From NCBI GenBank assembly GCA_023392125.1, contig JAEVZS010000012.1, positions 33,172 to 97,171 of the forward strand: DNA of 64,000 nucleotides, written 5' to 3'. Origin of the DNA: Bacteroidota bacterium (lineage in GTDB: Bacteria > Bacteroidota > Bacteroidia > Cytophagales > Cytophagaceae). Positions 52,383 to 60,941 of the stretch are shown in pieces. A program made the position numbers and the translations under genes. Position 1 is the stretch's first letter. The number at the start of each line of letters is the position of its first letter. Below the pieces are notes generated by a model. The model had not been told where the DNA came from. It saw only the letters and a list, made by a program, of their open reading frames with translations, and did no database searches.

Positions 52383-53598
52383 TTTTTTACGTTGTCTGCT
52401 GATCCTGGCCGGGAGTTTCGGTGCCAGCGCGCAGATGCAGGATTATACCTACAGCAGAGCGCTCGGCGGAGTTTCGGAACAATGGCATCTGCTGCGGCTC
52501 CCGGATGATATTTTTGGCAAGGTATCGCCCGGCATGGCCGATATACGCATCATTGGCATCAATGAAGAAGGTGATACTCTTGAAGTCCCTTATCTGATAC
52601 GAACCACGGCTGAAAAGATCGTCGACAAGGAGGTACCTTTTGTCCTGCTCAACCAGTCATACAATAATACGGGCTATTACTTTACTTTCGAAATCGCGTC
52701 TTCCGAGCCGGTCAATCAGATTACACTGGACTTCCGCCAGAAAAATTTTGACTGGAAGATACGTCTCGAAGGCAGTCAGGATCAACAGGAGTGGTTTCGT
52801 ATTATAGACAATTACCGTATTCTGTCCTTTCAGAATGAATCCACGGAGTTTCAGTTTACCCGCTTGCTTTTCCCCCGTTCCAGATACCGGTACTACCGCC
52901 TGTTTGTACCCGGTCAGGAAAAGCCGGAGCTGATCTCGGCCAGCAGCCGCCAGCACGAAATGATCGGAGGAGAGTTCCAGCATTACCCTGCCCGCATCAC
53001 GCATACGCAGGAGAAAAAAGAAGCCCGCCAGACGGAAACCGACCTTTCGTTGTCCACGCCTATACCGGTATACAGCATACGGATCAGCATCAGAGACACC
53101 TTTGACTACTACAGACCGGTTACCATAAAATACCTGAGAGACAGCGTACTTACTCCTCAGGGCTGGAAATACAACTACAGCCTGCTGCGATCAGGTATAC
53201 TCAAATCCGGCAAACGAAACGAATTTATCACGGACAGCCGCTTTATACAGAAGCTCAGAATTCAGATTCATAATCAGGACAATCAGCCGCTGACAATAGA
53301 CTCGGTGCATGTATCTGGCTATATCTACGAGCTGGTAGCCCGTTTTCCGGAGCAGGCTGACTATTTTCTGATATATGGCAACCGGGCGGCTTCAGCGCCG
53401 CAATACGATCTGAATCATTTTGCGGAACGCATTCCCGACTCACTGACAGTAATCGAACCAGGCACAGAGCAGCGGATCCGGGACGAAGAAGCCAATGCCA
53501 CTCAGCCTTTGTTTGCAAACAGTATCTGGCTCTGGGTGATCATGATTCTTATCATTGCCGTATTAGGGACTTTTGCCATAAAGATGCTGAAGAGCTGA
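52369..53598 (+). CDS. DUF3999-like exported membrane protein
   Basis: A 409-residue protein with a signal peptide (to about residue 21), beta-rich periplasmic domains (a discoidin-like IRLEGSQDQQEWFRI segment and RYYRLFV) and one C-terminal membrane helix (SIWLWVIMILIIAVLGTFAI). This matches DUF3999, the usual partner of DUF2339 proteins. The two genes overlap by 14 nt, so co-translation is expected. The role is unknown. Confidence 0.82.
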   Translation: MKLSDFLRCLLILAGSFGASAQMQDYTYSRALGGVSEQWHLLRLPDDIFGKVSPGMADIRIIGINEEGDTLEVPYLIRTTAEKIVDKEVPFVLLNQSYNNTGYYFTFEIASSEPVNQITLDFRQKNFDWKIRLEGSQDQQEWFRIIDNYRILSFQNESTEFQFTRLLFPRSRYRYYRLFVPGQEKPELISASSRQHEMIGGEFQHYPARITHTQEKKEARQTETDLSLSTPIPVYSIRISIRDTFDYYRPVTIKYLRDSVLTPQGWKYNYSLLRSGILKSGKRNEFITDSRFIQKLRIQIHNQDNQPLTIDSVHVSGYIYELVARFPEQADYFLIYGNRAASAPQYDLNHFAERIPDSLTVIEPGTEQRIRDEEANATQPLFANSIWLWVIMILIIAVLGTFAIKMLKS

Positions 53599-53658
53599 TG
53601 GTTTAGGCGAATAGCTTAAGGCTGGAAGCTCAACGATTGGAGTGCTGATTCCCGCAGG

Positions 53659-53689
53659 CTGAGGCTTCCGAAGTCACCGGGAGCCTCAG
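53659..53689. terminator. Hairpin between DUF3999 and yggS genes
   Basis: CTGAGGCTTCCG pairs with CGGGAGCCTCAG (one G-T pair) over a 7-nt loop, between two convergent genes. The CTGAGGCT arm recurs in the hairpin at 59802-59856. Confidence 0.55.
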
Positions 53690-53747
53690 GCAACCAGCAG
53701 ATGCTCGTTTCCGGTTAGGAACATCTCGGACATACCATGAAATATAC

Positions 53748-54491
53748 TCAGGCGTGTCCGTCTTTCCCCTCATTCCAGTAATAGCTGTCGGGATAAATCC
53801 GCTGCCCGAAAACAGCGGTACCTACACGAACAATCGTAGCGCCTTCTTCAATGGCGATTTCCAGATCATTGCTCATACCCATAGACAGTTCGCGGACAGA
53901 GACATCGGGAATCCGGGCTTCAATAATCTGTTGCTGAACGGATCGGAGCAATTTAAAGCAGGCTCTGACCTTCTCCTGTTCCGCACTGAACAGCCCTATA
54001 GTCATCAGACCTTTTACCCTCAGCGTATCCAGCTCTGACACCTGTCTGGCCAGCTCGACAGCCCTGTCCGGATGTACACCAAACTTGCTGGCCTCTCCGG
54101 AGGTATTGACCTGAATAAAGACATCCATCGTCTTTCCTTCCATCCTGAGACGCTGGTGCAGCTTTTGCGCCAGTTCTGCTCTGTCAAGCGACTGAATACA
54201 GGAAACTCCGCAGGCAATCAGATCATTGATCTTATTGCTTTGCAGATGTCCTATAAAATGTTTCTCGTGAAACACATCTTTCAGCGCTCCATATTTCGAC
54301 TTTATCTCCTGCACCTTGTTTTCACCGATCAGCGTCTGTCCCGATTGCAGAGCAAGCCGGATGGTATCCGCACCGACGGTTTTCGTAGCCAGCAGAAGCC
54401 TCACTTCCGAGGGGTTTCTTCCGCTGTGAGCGCAGGCAGTCTCTATTCTGCCAAGAATCTCATTCAGGTTTTTTATGATCGGGCTAAGCAT
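53748..54491 (-). CDS. yggS: YggS family PLP-binding protein (PLP homeostasis)
   Basis: A 247-residue alanine-racemase-like TIM-barrel protein without racemase activity that binds pyridoxal phosphate and keeps PLP and amino-acid levels balanced. The PLP lysine is K37 in [22 protein letters not shown], and [18 protein letters not shown] (phosphate-binding region) are diagnostic. Length is normal. It stands alone on the minus strand. Confidence 0.95.
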   Translation of the reverse strand: MLSPIIKNLNEILGRIETACAHSGRNPSEVRLLLATKTVGADTIRLALQSGQTLIGENKVQEIKSKYGALKDVFHEKHFIGHLQSNKINDLIACGVSCIQSLDRAELAQKLHQRLRMEGKTMDVFIQVNTSGEASKFGVHPDRAVELARQVSELDTLRVKGLMTIGLFSAEQEKVRACFKLLRSVQQQIIEARIPDVSVRELSMGMSNDLEIAIEEGATIVRVGTAVFGQRIYPDSYYWNEGKDGHA

Positions 54492-54830
54492 TTCTGTTGT
54501 CTGTCAGCTCTGAACTGTGTACGAAGTCTCAAAAGCAATTTCTTTTTTTTGTAATCACAGATAATCTCCGCGAATAAAGAAACAGGATCAATTTTAAACG
54601 AAAAACAGCTAAAATCCCATTTTCTACAGGTATTTATGCATGGTGTCCCTCATAAAAACCAATCTGGCCAAATACCCTGCATGCCCGGGATATAACAAAA
54701 ACTCCCTGCCCGTTACTTCTGCCAAAAGCAAAACAGGAAGGCAGAGCGCAACATACCTTAAATGAAATTGTTTTTTCATTGTGCGTGCCGGCAAAATTCG
54801 GTAAACTTAGGAAGCTTTTAATCAGACATC
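54492..54830. other. Intergenic region between divergent yggS and phzF-like genes
   Basis: About 340 bases with no credible gene. Promoters for both genes must lie here; a weak TAAACTTA -7-like element is near 54802, but no clear consensus or repeat is seen. Confidence 0.3.
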
Positions 54831-55619
54831 ATGCATATCAAGATATACCAGATAGATGCTTTTGCAGATAAGGTATTTGCAGGCAATCCCGCGGCTGTCT
54901 GTCCGCTGGACGAATGGCTGCCCGCAGAAACCATGCAGCAGGTTGCGGGTGAAAACAACCTGTCTGAAACCGTATTTTTCGTCAGGCAGGATGATCATTT
55001 CCAGATTCGCTGGTTTACACCCACAATCGAGGTAGAACTATGCGGTCATGCCACGCTGGCGGCCGCCTATGTGCTGTATCACTATCTGCATTATCCGAAA
55101 GACCGTATCCGTTTTTACTCTCCGCACAGCGGTATGCTGACCGTAAGACAGCAGGAAGATTTTCTGACACTCGACTTTCCTGCCGATACGATACAGGAAA
55201 CAGAGCCGACGGAAAAGCTGCTTCAATGTTTTTCCCTGCAGCCTCAAGCCATCTGGAAAGGCAAAACCGACTATCTCTTTGTCTTTGAAAACGAGCAGCA
55301 AATCCGTGAGCTTATCCCCCGTCTGCCCGAGATCGCCTGTACCAGCGCCCGGGGTATTATTGTGACCGCCAGAGGTGACCGGGAGGACTTTGTTTCCCGC
55401 TTTTTCGCTCCCGGGGCCGGGGTCAATGAAGATCCGGCAACCGGCTCTGCCCATACCACCCTTGCTCCGTTCTGGGCAAAGCAGCTCGGCAAAGCAAGCC
55501 TTACTGCCCGGCAGCTTTCCGTACGACAGGGATATCTCCGATGCCGTGTGGCGGGAGACAGAGTCGAAATCAGCGGTCAGTGCGTACCCTATATGACCGG
55601 AGAACTATACATCGGCTGA
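54831..55619 (+). CDS. PhzF family isomerase/epimerase-like protein
   Basis: A 262-residue protein with the PhzF diaminopimelate-epimerase-like double hot-dog fold: IYQIDAFADKVFAGNPAAVCPL at the start, the catalytic Glu in ENNLSETVFF, GHATLAAAY, and FAPGAGVNEDPATGSAHTTL. Such proteins are widespread outside phenazine producers, and no other phenazine gene is here, so the reaction is unknown. The following DinB gene begins 28 nt later in the same direction. Confidence 0.93.
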   Translation: MHIKIYQIDAFADKVFAGNPAAVCPLDEWLPAETMQQVAGENNLSETVFFVRQDDHFQIRWFTPTIEVELCGHATLAAAYVLYHYLHYPKDRIRFYSPHSGMLTVRQQEDFLTLDFPADTIQETEPTEKLLQCFSLQPQAIWKGKTDYLFVFENEQQIRELIPRLPEIACTSARGIIVTARGDREDFVSRFFAPGAGVNEDPATGSAHTTLAPFWAKQLGKASLTARQLSVRQGYLRCRVAGDRVEISGQCVPYMTGELYIG

Positions 55620-55646
55620 AAATGCTAAAGCAACCACCATTATTAT

Positions 55647-56099
55647 ATGTCAACCATTATGATCAATTACTTCAAAGAGCTTTTTGAATACAACCATCAC
55701 TTCAACCAGAAGCTGGCTGAGGCGCTGAACAGCAATTCCGTATCAGACAAAACAATAAAGCTGTTCAGTCATATTCTGAATTCGAATCATGTATGGAACC
55801 ATCGCCTGGAAGGTAAAGAACCGGTCTATGGTGTATGGGAAATCCGGCAGACGGATCACTTTGCGGATATTGACCGGGAAAATTACGAAACCAGTATTGG
55901 TATTCTTAATACTCTTGATCTGACAAAGGAAATCCGCTATACCAATACACAGGGTGAAAGCTATGTCAACAGTGCGCGGGATATCCTGTTTCACATTATC
56001 AATCATTCGACCTATCACCGGGCCCAGATCGCGACAGAGTTCAGGCAGCATGGTCTCGCTCCTCTGGTCACAGATTATGTCTTTTATAAAAGAAGCTAG
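55647..56099 (+). CDS. DinB family protein
   Basis: A 150-residue four-helix bundle with the DinB metal His set: YNHHFN near the N-terminus, LNSNHVWNHRL and HIINHSTYHRAQIATEF. The likely start could also be the Met five codons later. Together with the PhzF-like and GNAT genes it forms a + strand run with very short gaps (28 nt and 1 nt). Confidence 0.9.
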   Translation: MSTIMINYFKELFEYNHHFNQKLAEALNSNSVSDKTIKLFSHILNSNHVWNHRLEGKEPVYGVWEIRQTDHFADIDRENYETSIGILNTLDLTKEIRYTNTQGESYVNSARDILFHIINHSTYHRAQIATEFRQHGLAPLVTDYVFYKRS

Positions 56100-56100
56100 C

Positions 56101-56670
56101 ATGCATCAGACAGCCAATACCTCTCCGGATATCAACTGGCAGCCTTCCGGCCTTGCCAATGAGCTGATCCGGCTTCAGCCATTGACTGCAGATGATTTCG
56201 AAAAGCTCTATACGGTAGCATCCGATCCCCGCATCTGGGAGCAGCATCCCGAAAGCGACCGTTACCTGCGGGAGCGTTTTCTGGTATTTTTTGAGGGAGC
56301 CATACGTTCGGGAAGCGCATTCCTGATTATTGACAATACAACCGGACAGCCCATTGGCAGCACGCGTTTTTACCATCACGACCGGGAACAATGCTCCGTT
56401 TTTATCGGCTATACATTTCTGTCTGCGGAATACTGGGGTGGCCGTTATAACAAGGCGCTGAAAAAGCTGATGCTGGACTACGCTTTTCGCTTTGTCGACA
56501 AGGTCCGTTTTCATACAGGCATCCGCAACCTGCGCTCGCAAAAGGCTGTTGCCCGACTGGGCGCCCAGAAAACCGGAGAGCTCATTGCGGAGCATGAAAA
56601 AGACAGTCGCTACGAGTATACGCTCAGCCGGGAAGAGTATGAAAGTGTACAGGAAGGCGGAAACGAATAA
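56101..56670 (+). CDS. GNAT family N-acetyltransferase (RimJ/RimL type)
   Basis: A 189-residue acetyltransferase of the RimJ/RimL-like group: LIRLQPLTADDFEKLYTVASDP, PIGSTRFYHHD, a GYTFLSAEYWGGRYNKALKK acetyl-CoA loop and RFHTGIRNLRSQKAVARLGA. The open frame reaches 55954 inside the DinB gene; the ATG at 56101, one base after the DinB stop, is chosen. The acceptor is unknown. Confidence 0.9.
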   Translation: MHQTANTSPDINWQPSGLANELIRLQPLTADDFEKLYTVASDPRIWEQHPESDRYLRERFLVFFEGAIRSGSAFLIIDNTTGQPIGSTRFYHHDREQCSVFIGYTFLSAEYWGGRYNKALKKLMLDYAFRFVDKVRFHTGIRNLRSQKAVARLGAQKTGELIAEHEKDSRYEYTLSREEYESVQEGGNE

Positions 56671-56671
56671 A

Positions 56672-56693
56672 TGCTGCTGCTGAAGCAGCAGCA
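56672..56693. terminator. Hairpin between GNAT and helicase genes
   Basis: TGCTGCTGCT and AGCAGCAGCA are exact complements separated by two bases, giving a GC-rich stem with a small loop in the 43-nt gap between convergent genes. It starts right after the GNAT stop codon. No T-run. Confidence 0.55.
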
Positions 56694-56713
56694 GAATCTC
56701 CCCGTTCGTTTCA

Positions 56714-59461
56714 TTATTTCCAAATACTCACATGCTCTGCATTATCCTCAAGCTGTGAGGCAAGTGACCTGATTCTGGCCTGAAGAAGCAGCTGCCGGCC
56801 TTCCTTTGTACGGGTAAAAACAAGATCACAGCTGCCAACAAAAGCTCTCCACTGCTCTGAAAAATATTCTGCCTGATTTTTATTACGCCCCAGAAGCTCA
56901 GGTACCGAGTGATAATCACGCTGATCAAACACTCTGAGTAAGGTACTTCTTCGGATTATCACATATCTCGGATTATCAATCGGATTAACCATCTCCTGCA
57001 AGGCATTAATAAACAAGGATTTTTCGAAGGTAGTACCACCTTCAAGATGACAAAGTACTCCACCCCAATAATCTACGGAAGCTTCGACCTTCAATCCGGA
57101 CAATTCAGTACGAATTATTCCTTCCTTTACCAATGAGTGCAAGAGCGCCTCTCCCATTTGATGAAGATCTTTAGCAATATCCCTGTACCCCACATAAAGC
57201 CGCAGCGCACGCCAGGACAGCCTGCCAAAAATAAGAATGCCCGCGCAGCCCATAATCATCATACCCCTGTACAACTCCTCCGGAGAATAGCCTTTTCTGA
57301 GCATCCTCGACAAAATATCCAGCTGTTCAGCACTAAATGCCATCAATGCCGAAGAAAGTGTGGCCAACAGATTGGCCAGTGTTTTCAGAAGATATAGCTT
57401 CTTTTCCTTTCGATAGCTTTTCGTGGCAGGAAACGGGATTCTGATTTCTTCTACCAGTCTTTGTCCTGAAGCCAGTGCATCCTGCCACTGCTGCTTGAGC
57501 CTATGCCTGTCAGACGCCAGCACCCGGGTATCCCCGTTCTGTTTTTCCTGTACCTTTCTGTCCCGCAGATTCTCCGAAAGATTCAGGCGACCTATACCGT
57601 TTTCAATCCCGGTGCGCTTTCCATTGGAAATTCCTACAAAGCTTCTGAAACGTCGTCTAAGCAGAGCAAGATCATCACCGCCGTTGGAATCAGACGGATC
57701 GATACAGACCAGATGCCAGATATTGGCTGTCTTTTCAGGATTCCCGTTCTGGGATCTGATCGCCCGCCCCCTCATTTGATTGGATAAAACGAAAGACCCC
57801 ACAAAACTTGCCAGAATAAGAGAGTTGACAGCCGGTGCATCCCAGCCTTCTCCAAGAAGAGAACGCGTGCCTATCAGCACATCAATCTCCCCCGACTGAA
57901 ATACCTGAGTAACATAATGCACCATGTCATGCCCGATCTTTCCGGAAGTTATAATCTGAACATAATCCGGATCATATGCCACTTCCTTTATTGTAAAAGA
58001 TGTCTTCTTTTCTTGCTTATACGTAGCAGCCAGAAGTGAATGCGCCGACCGAGGAATAATAATCAGGGAGCCGCTAAGTATTGCGAGTTTGATACCGCTA
58101 CCATATTCCCTCCGCAGTTTTTCAAAAACCGGTACAACTCCCAGTTTCTCCAGCGAAGCATTATTCTCCGTATTTTCCGTAAAGTATTCCTTTCGGACAT
58201 AATCCGCAAGAATAAGCATTCTCAGTTGTTTGCCAAGAGCCTTATGCTCAAGCGCAACAATCTCTGCAATACTCTCAAGCTTGCCGATACTGGAAGTCAG
58301 CAAACCGGATATTCGCCTGTTATGTCCAAAGCTCAACTGTCTTCTTTCGAGAACTCCGCTACGCTTAAGACGATTTTCCAGTTGAAGTTTGTGCTCCTCA
58401 AAAGCCTTGAAATACTGCTTCTCTCTGTATAAATAAAAATCCAGCAGCACCTCTGCCCAGAAGTAATCAAAAGCAGGAATCTGAACATTATTTTCATCAA
58501 TAACCGCAAGATGCTGCCGGGGAATTTTTTCACCTCCGGAGTGAAGAAATATAAGACAGGCCGAATAATATTTAAGATTGCTGTATATCCAATCCAGATG
58601 ATTATCCGGATGCTGCCAGACAGGATGCCGGCGTATCGCTTCAGCCAGCTTAGCATCCTTCGCAATCTCCCGGAAAAGTTTTTCACTACGCTCTCTGAAA
58701 TCAACAATACGCTGATTTTCACCATCCGTAGGACTTGAAAACCAGATATAGTCCTGATGTGGACACAAATCTCCTTCTGCTACCAGTTCCGGAACAGCAA
58801 TTTCCGTGTCAACCGGGCCATTCAGCTCTGAATAGCGCTGCCATTCAGCCGCACTCACATCATAAGGCGGAGTCGCTGTCAGAGCAATTATCGCCGGATT
58901 CATTTTTTCCTTGACTCTGATCAGTGTTTGCCACCATTCATTTTTCAGATGATGCGCTTCATCTGCCACAATCGTCTCGACATACCTGGCCTGCAATCCT
59001 TTCACGATCGCGTCAAGATTTGTATTTCTGCTTCTTTCCTTTTCGACTTTTTCCACAATCTCCGTCTCTTCCTCTTCCGGCTCCTCCTCCTCGCTCTGAT
59101 CCCTGTTGTTACATGCCGCATAAAGTCCCTGATATGTTACAACCGTCATAAAAGCCGGCTGACGTATATCAGTAGAAATCCAGTCCGGTACAGACGATGA
59201 TTGCACAAAGAGCGCACAAAACCGTTCTATCCATTGATTACGGATTGCAATGGTGGGTGCAAGAATAAGGACAGGCTTACCCAGCCGGCGAGCCACTTCA
59301 AGTCCCAAAACTGTTTTGCCCGAGCCCGGGGGAGCGATAATATGCAAATGGCGGTCAGCCATATACTCCTCCAGCTCATTCAGAACCCGCTGCTGATAGT
59401 TACGCCATCTATATTTAAACCGGATATTATCTGAAAAGCCAGTCATATACGTAATTGACAC
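56714..59461 (-). CDS. SF2 DEAH-box helicase with acidic insert and C-terminal membrane segments
   Basis: A 915-residue superfamily 2 helicase. Motifs: Walker A PPGSGKT (K49), DEAH (167-170), LTATPP (motif III), and QMRGRAIR (motif VI) with an RAD3/UvrB-like layout. An acidic insert (Glu-rich, about 123-143) sits between motifs Ia and II. After the helicase core, two hydrophobic segments (about residues 700-720 and 745-765, LLATLSSALMAF and GMMIMGCAGILIFG) precede a C-terminal domain of about 140 residues with no recognised fold. It stands alone. Helicases of this build are candidates for phage defence, but no partner gene supports that here. Confidence 0.82.
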   Translation of the reverse strand: MSITYMTGFSDNIRFKYRWRNYQQRVLNELEEYMADRHLHIIAPPGSGKTVLGLEVARRLGKPVLILAPTIAIRNQWIERFCALFVQSSSVPDWISTDIRQPAFMTVVTYQGLYAACNNRDQSEEEEPEEEETEIVEKVEKERSRNTNLDAIVKGLQARYVETIVADEAHHLKNEWWQTLIRVKEKMNPAIIALTATPPYDVSAAEWQRYSELNGPVDTEIAVPELVAEGDLCPHQDYIWFSSPTDGENQRIVDFRERSEKLFREIAKDAKLAEAIRRHPVWQHPDNHLDWIYSNLKYYSACLIFLHSGGEKIPRQHLAVIDENNVQIPAFDYFWAEVLLDFYLYREKQYFKAFEEHKLQLENRLKRSGVLERRQLSFGHNRRISGLLTSSIGKLESIAEIVALEHKALGKQLRMLILADYVRKEYFTENTENNASLEKLGVVPVFEKLRREYGSGIKLAILSGSLIIIPRSAHSLLAATYKQEKKTSFTIKEVAYDPDYVQIITSGKIGHDMVHYVTQVFQSGEIDVLIGTRSLLGEGWDAPAVNSLILASFVGSFVLSNQMRGRAIRSQNGNPEKTANIWHLVCIDPSDSNGGDDLALLRRRFRSFVGISNGKRTGIENGIGRLNLSENLRDRKVQEKQNGDTRVLASDRHRLKQQWQDALASGQRLVEEIRIPFPATKSYRKEKKLYLLKTLANLLATLSSALMAFSAEQLDILSRMLRKGYSPEELYRGMMIMGCAGILIFGRLSWRALRLYVGYRDIAKDLHQMGEALLHSLVKEGIIRTELSGLKVEASVDYWGGVLCHLEGGTTFEKSLFINALQEMVNPIDNPRYVIIRRSTLLRVFDQRDYHSVPELLGRNKNQAEYFSEQWRAFVGSCDLVFTRTKEGRQLLLQARIRSLASQLEDNAEHVSIWK

Positions 59462-59801
59462 AGGAACATCCCTGCCTTACCTGAAATTATAGTTCACTTT
59501 AATGACCGGAAAATACAGCACATTTATTAAAAAAGCCATTCAGATGTAACAATCTTTACTTTGCAAACTCCCTCAAAAAAAATAATTTATTGGCTGATCA
59601 CCCACTCTATAATATTATTCAGCTTCAGCAACCCTCGCTATATCCCCTGTTTCCAGCATCTGCTTGCCATAGCCATTCTGCGTGACCTGGATCATAACCC
59701 TTCCTTTCAGTTCCTGCAATCCCAATGGCAGAAGTTTAAAAGCTTGATGCTTAAAGATTCCGGTGTAGCTAACAATAGCTGAGCTTATTATAATCCACAG
59801 G
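59462..59801. other. Intergenic region upstream of helicase
   Basis: About 340 bases, A/T-rich. The only frame (59561-59782, 73 codons) lacks any recognisable signal, domain or start context and is not called. The helicase promoter is presumably here. Confidence 0.3.
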
Positions 59802-59856
59802 TTTCGAGACCCTCAGCCGCCGGAAATTCTAAAAGTGGTGCCTGAGGCTCTCGAAA
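59802..59856. terminator. Long hairpin downstream of MBL-fold gene
   Basis: TTTCGAGACCCTCAG pairs with CTGAGGCTCTCGAAA (one mismatch in 15) around a 25-nt loop. It lies 42 nt beyond the stop of the minus-strand MBL gene. The CTGAGGCT half is shared with the hairpin at 53659-53689. Confidence 0.5.
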
Positions 59857-59897
59857 GTAAAAGATTATATCTCACAGCCTGTGAAGTATGCTCTCAA

Positions 59898-60941
59898 CTA
59901 GATAAGCGGCTTCCACCATTTGTCCCAGCCCCTGTTCATATGGTTCAGGTCTGCTTTTTCGCCAATTCCGGGTGTGGCAATAGCGATATTATTTTCTTCC
60001 GCAAGTCTCGTAATCTGCTGCAAGGGCTCATACCAGGGATGCGGTGCCAGCTTGAATTTCGAATTGTGTACCGGCATAAAGCTGTTTGCCCTCAATTCCT
60101 GCACCTCTTTGATAACCTCATCGGGCAGCGAATGAATGAGCGGCCACTTCTTATTGTATTGACCGCATTCCAGAATAGCCAGATCAAAAGGGCCGAAACG
60201 GTCTCCAATTTCTTTAAAATGCGGTCCATAGCCACTGTCTCCGCCAAGAAACAATCTGAAGGAAGGTGTTTGTAGCACAAAAGAGGTCCAGAGGGTGCTG
60301 TTCCTGCTCAGGAGCCGGCCGGAAAAATGCCTGGCCGGTGTAAGGGTAACGCTGATTCCTCCACCCAGGTCCGCGCTTTCGTACCAGTTCTTTTCGATCA
60401 GCTTACTCCTTTCCCAGCCCCAGTACTCAAAATGCTGCCCTACTCCCAGACCGCAAACCACCTTGCTGACCTTATGCCTTAGCTTCTGTATTGTTTGATA
60501 GTCCAGGTGATCCCAGTGATCATGCGTTATAAGCAAGACGTCTATCGGCGGCATGTCATCCGCCTGATACTGATTGGATCCTGGAAAAACCTTTACCAGT
60601 CCGTTTACAGGCGATGCATTGCCGCTGAAAACAGGATCAACCAGCAATTTCCGTCCATCTGCCTGAATAAAATAGGAACTATGCCCAAACCATATCAGTA
60701 CATTTTCATCCGGTTTCAGGCTTTTCAGATCCGTATGTACAGAGGGTACCGGCTTCCCGGGTCCGGCGCTGGCACGCTTATCCAGAAAACTCCGGAAAAT
60801 TTTCAATATGCTCCCTCCTTTTACCAGCGTCTGTGTCGGAGTCTCATTCTGAAACTTTCCGTTTTTGTAATTGGCAAGCCTCTTATAAGCGGCTTTCCGC
60901 TTCGCACCGGGCACCTGACCGAATTTTTTAAATAAATCCAT
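59898..60941 (-). CDS. MBL-fold metallohydrolase (NAPE-PLD-like)
   Basis: A 347-residue beta-lactamase-fold protein with the zinc motif THDHWDHLD, an upstream WFGHSSYFIQADGRKLLVDPVFS segment, TPARHFSGR, FLGGDSGYG and a C-terminal MPVHNSKFKLAPHPWYEP His. This pattern matches the N-acylphosphatidylethanolamine phospholipase D-like / RomA group. A phospholipid substrate is possible, not proven. It ends one base before the antiporter stop region: the next gene on the strand (antiporter) lies immediately upstream, so both are likely co-transcribed. Confidence 0.9.
   Translation of the reverse strand: MDLFKKFGQVPGAKRKAAYKRLANYKNGKFQNETPTQTLVKGGSILKIFRSFLDKRASAGPGKPVPSVHTDLKSLKPDENVLIWFGHSSYFIQADGRKLLVDPVFSGNASPVNGLVKVFPGSNQYQADDMPPIDVLLITHDHWDHLDYQTIQKLRHKVSKVVCGLGVGQHFEYWGWERSKLIEKNWYESADLGGGISVTLTPARHFSGRLLSRNSTLWTSFVLQTPSFRLFLGGDSGYGPHFKEIGDRFGPFDLAILECGQYNKKWPLIHSLPDEVIKEVQELRANSFMPVHNSKFKLAPHPWYEPLQQITRLAEENNIAIATPGIGEKADLNHMNRGWDKWWKPLI

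Noticed and set aside
59561..59782. 73-codon open frame upstream of the helicase
   Set aside because: No domain, no signal, no supported start context, and it lies in an A/T-rich promoter region.
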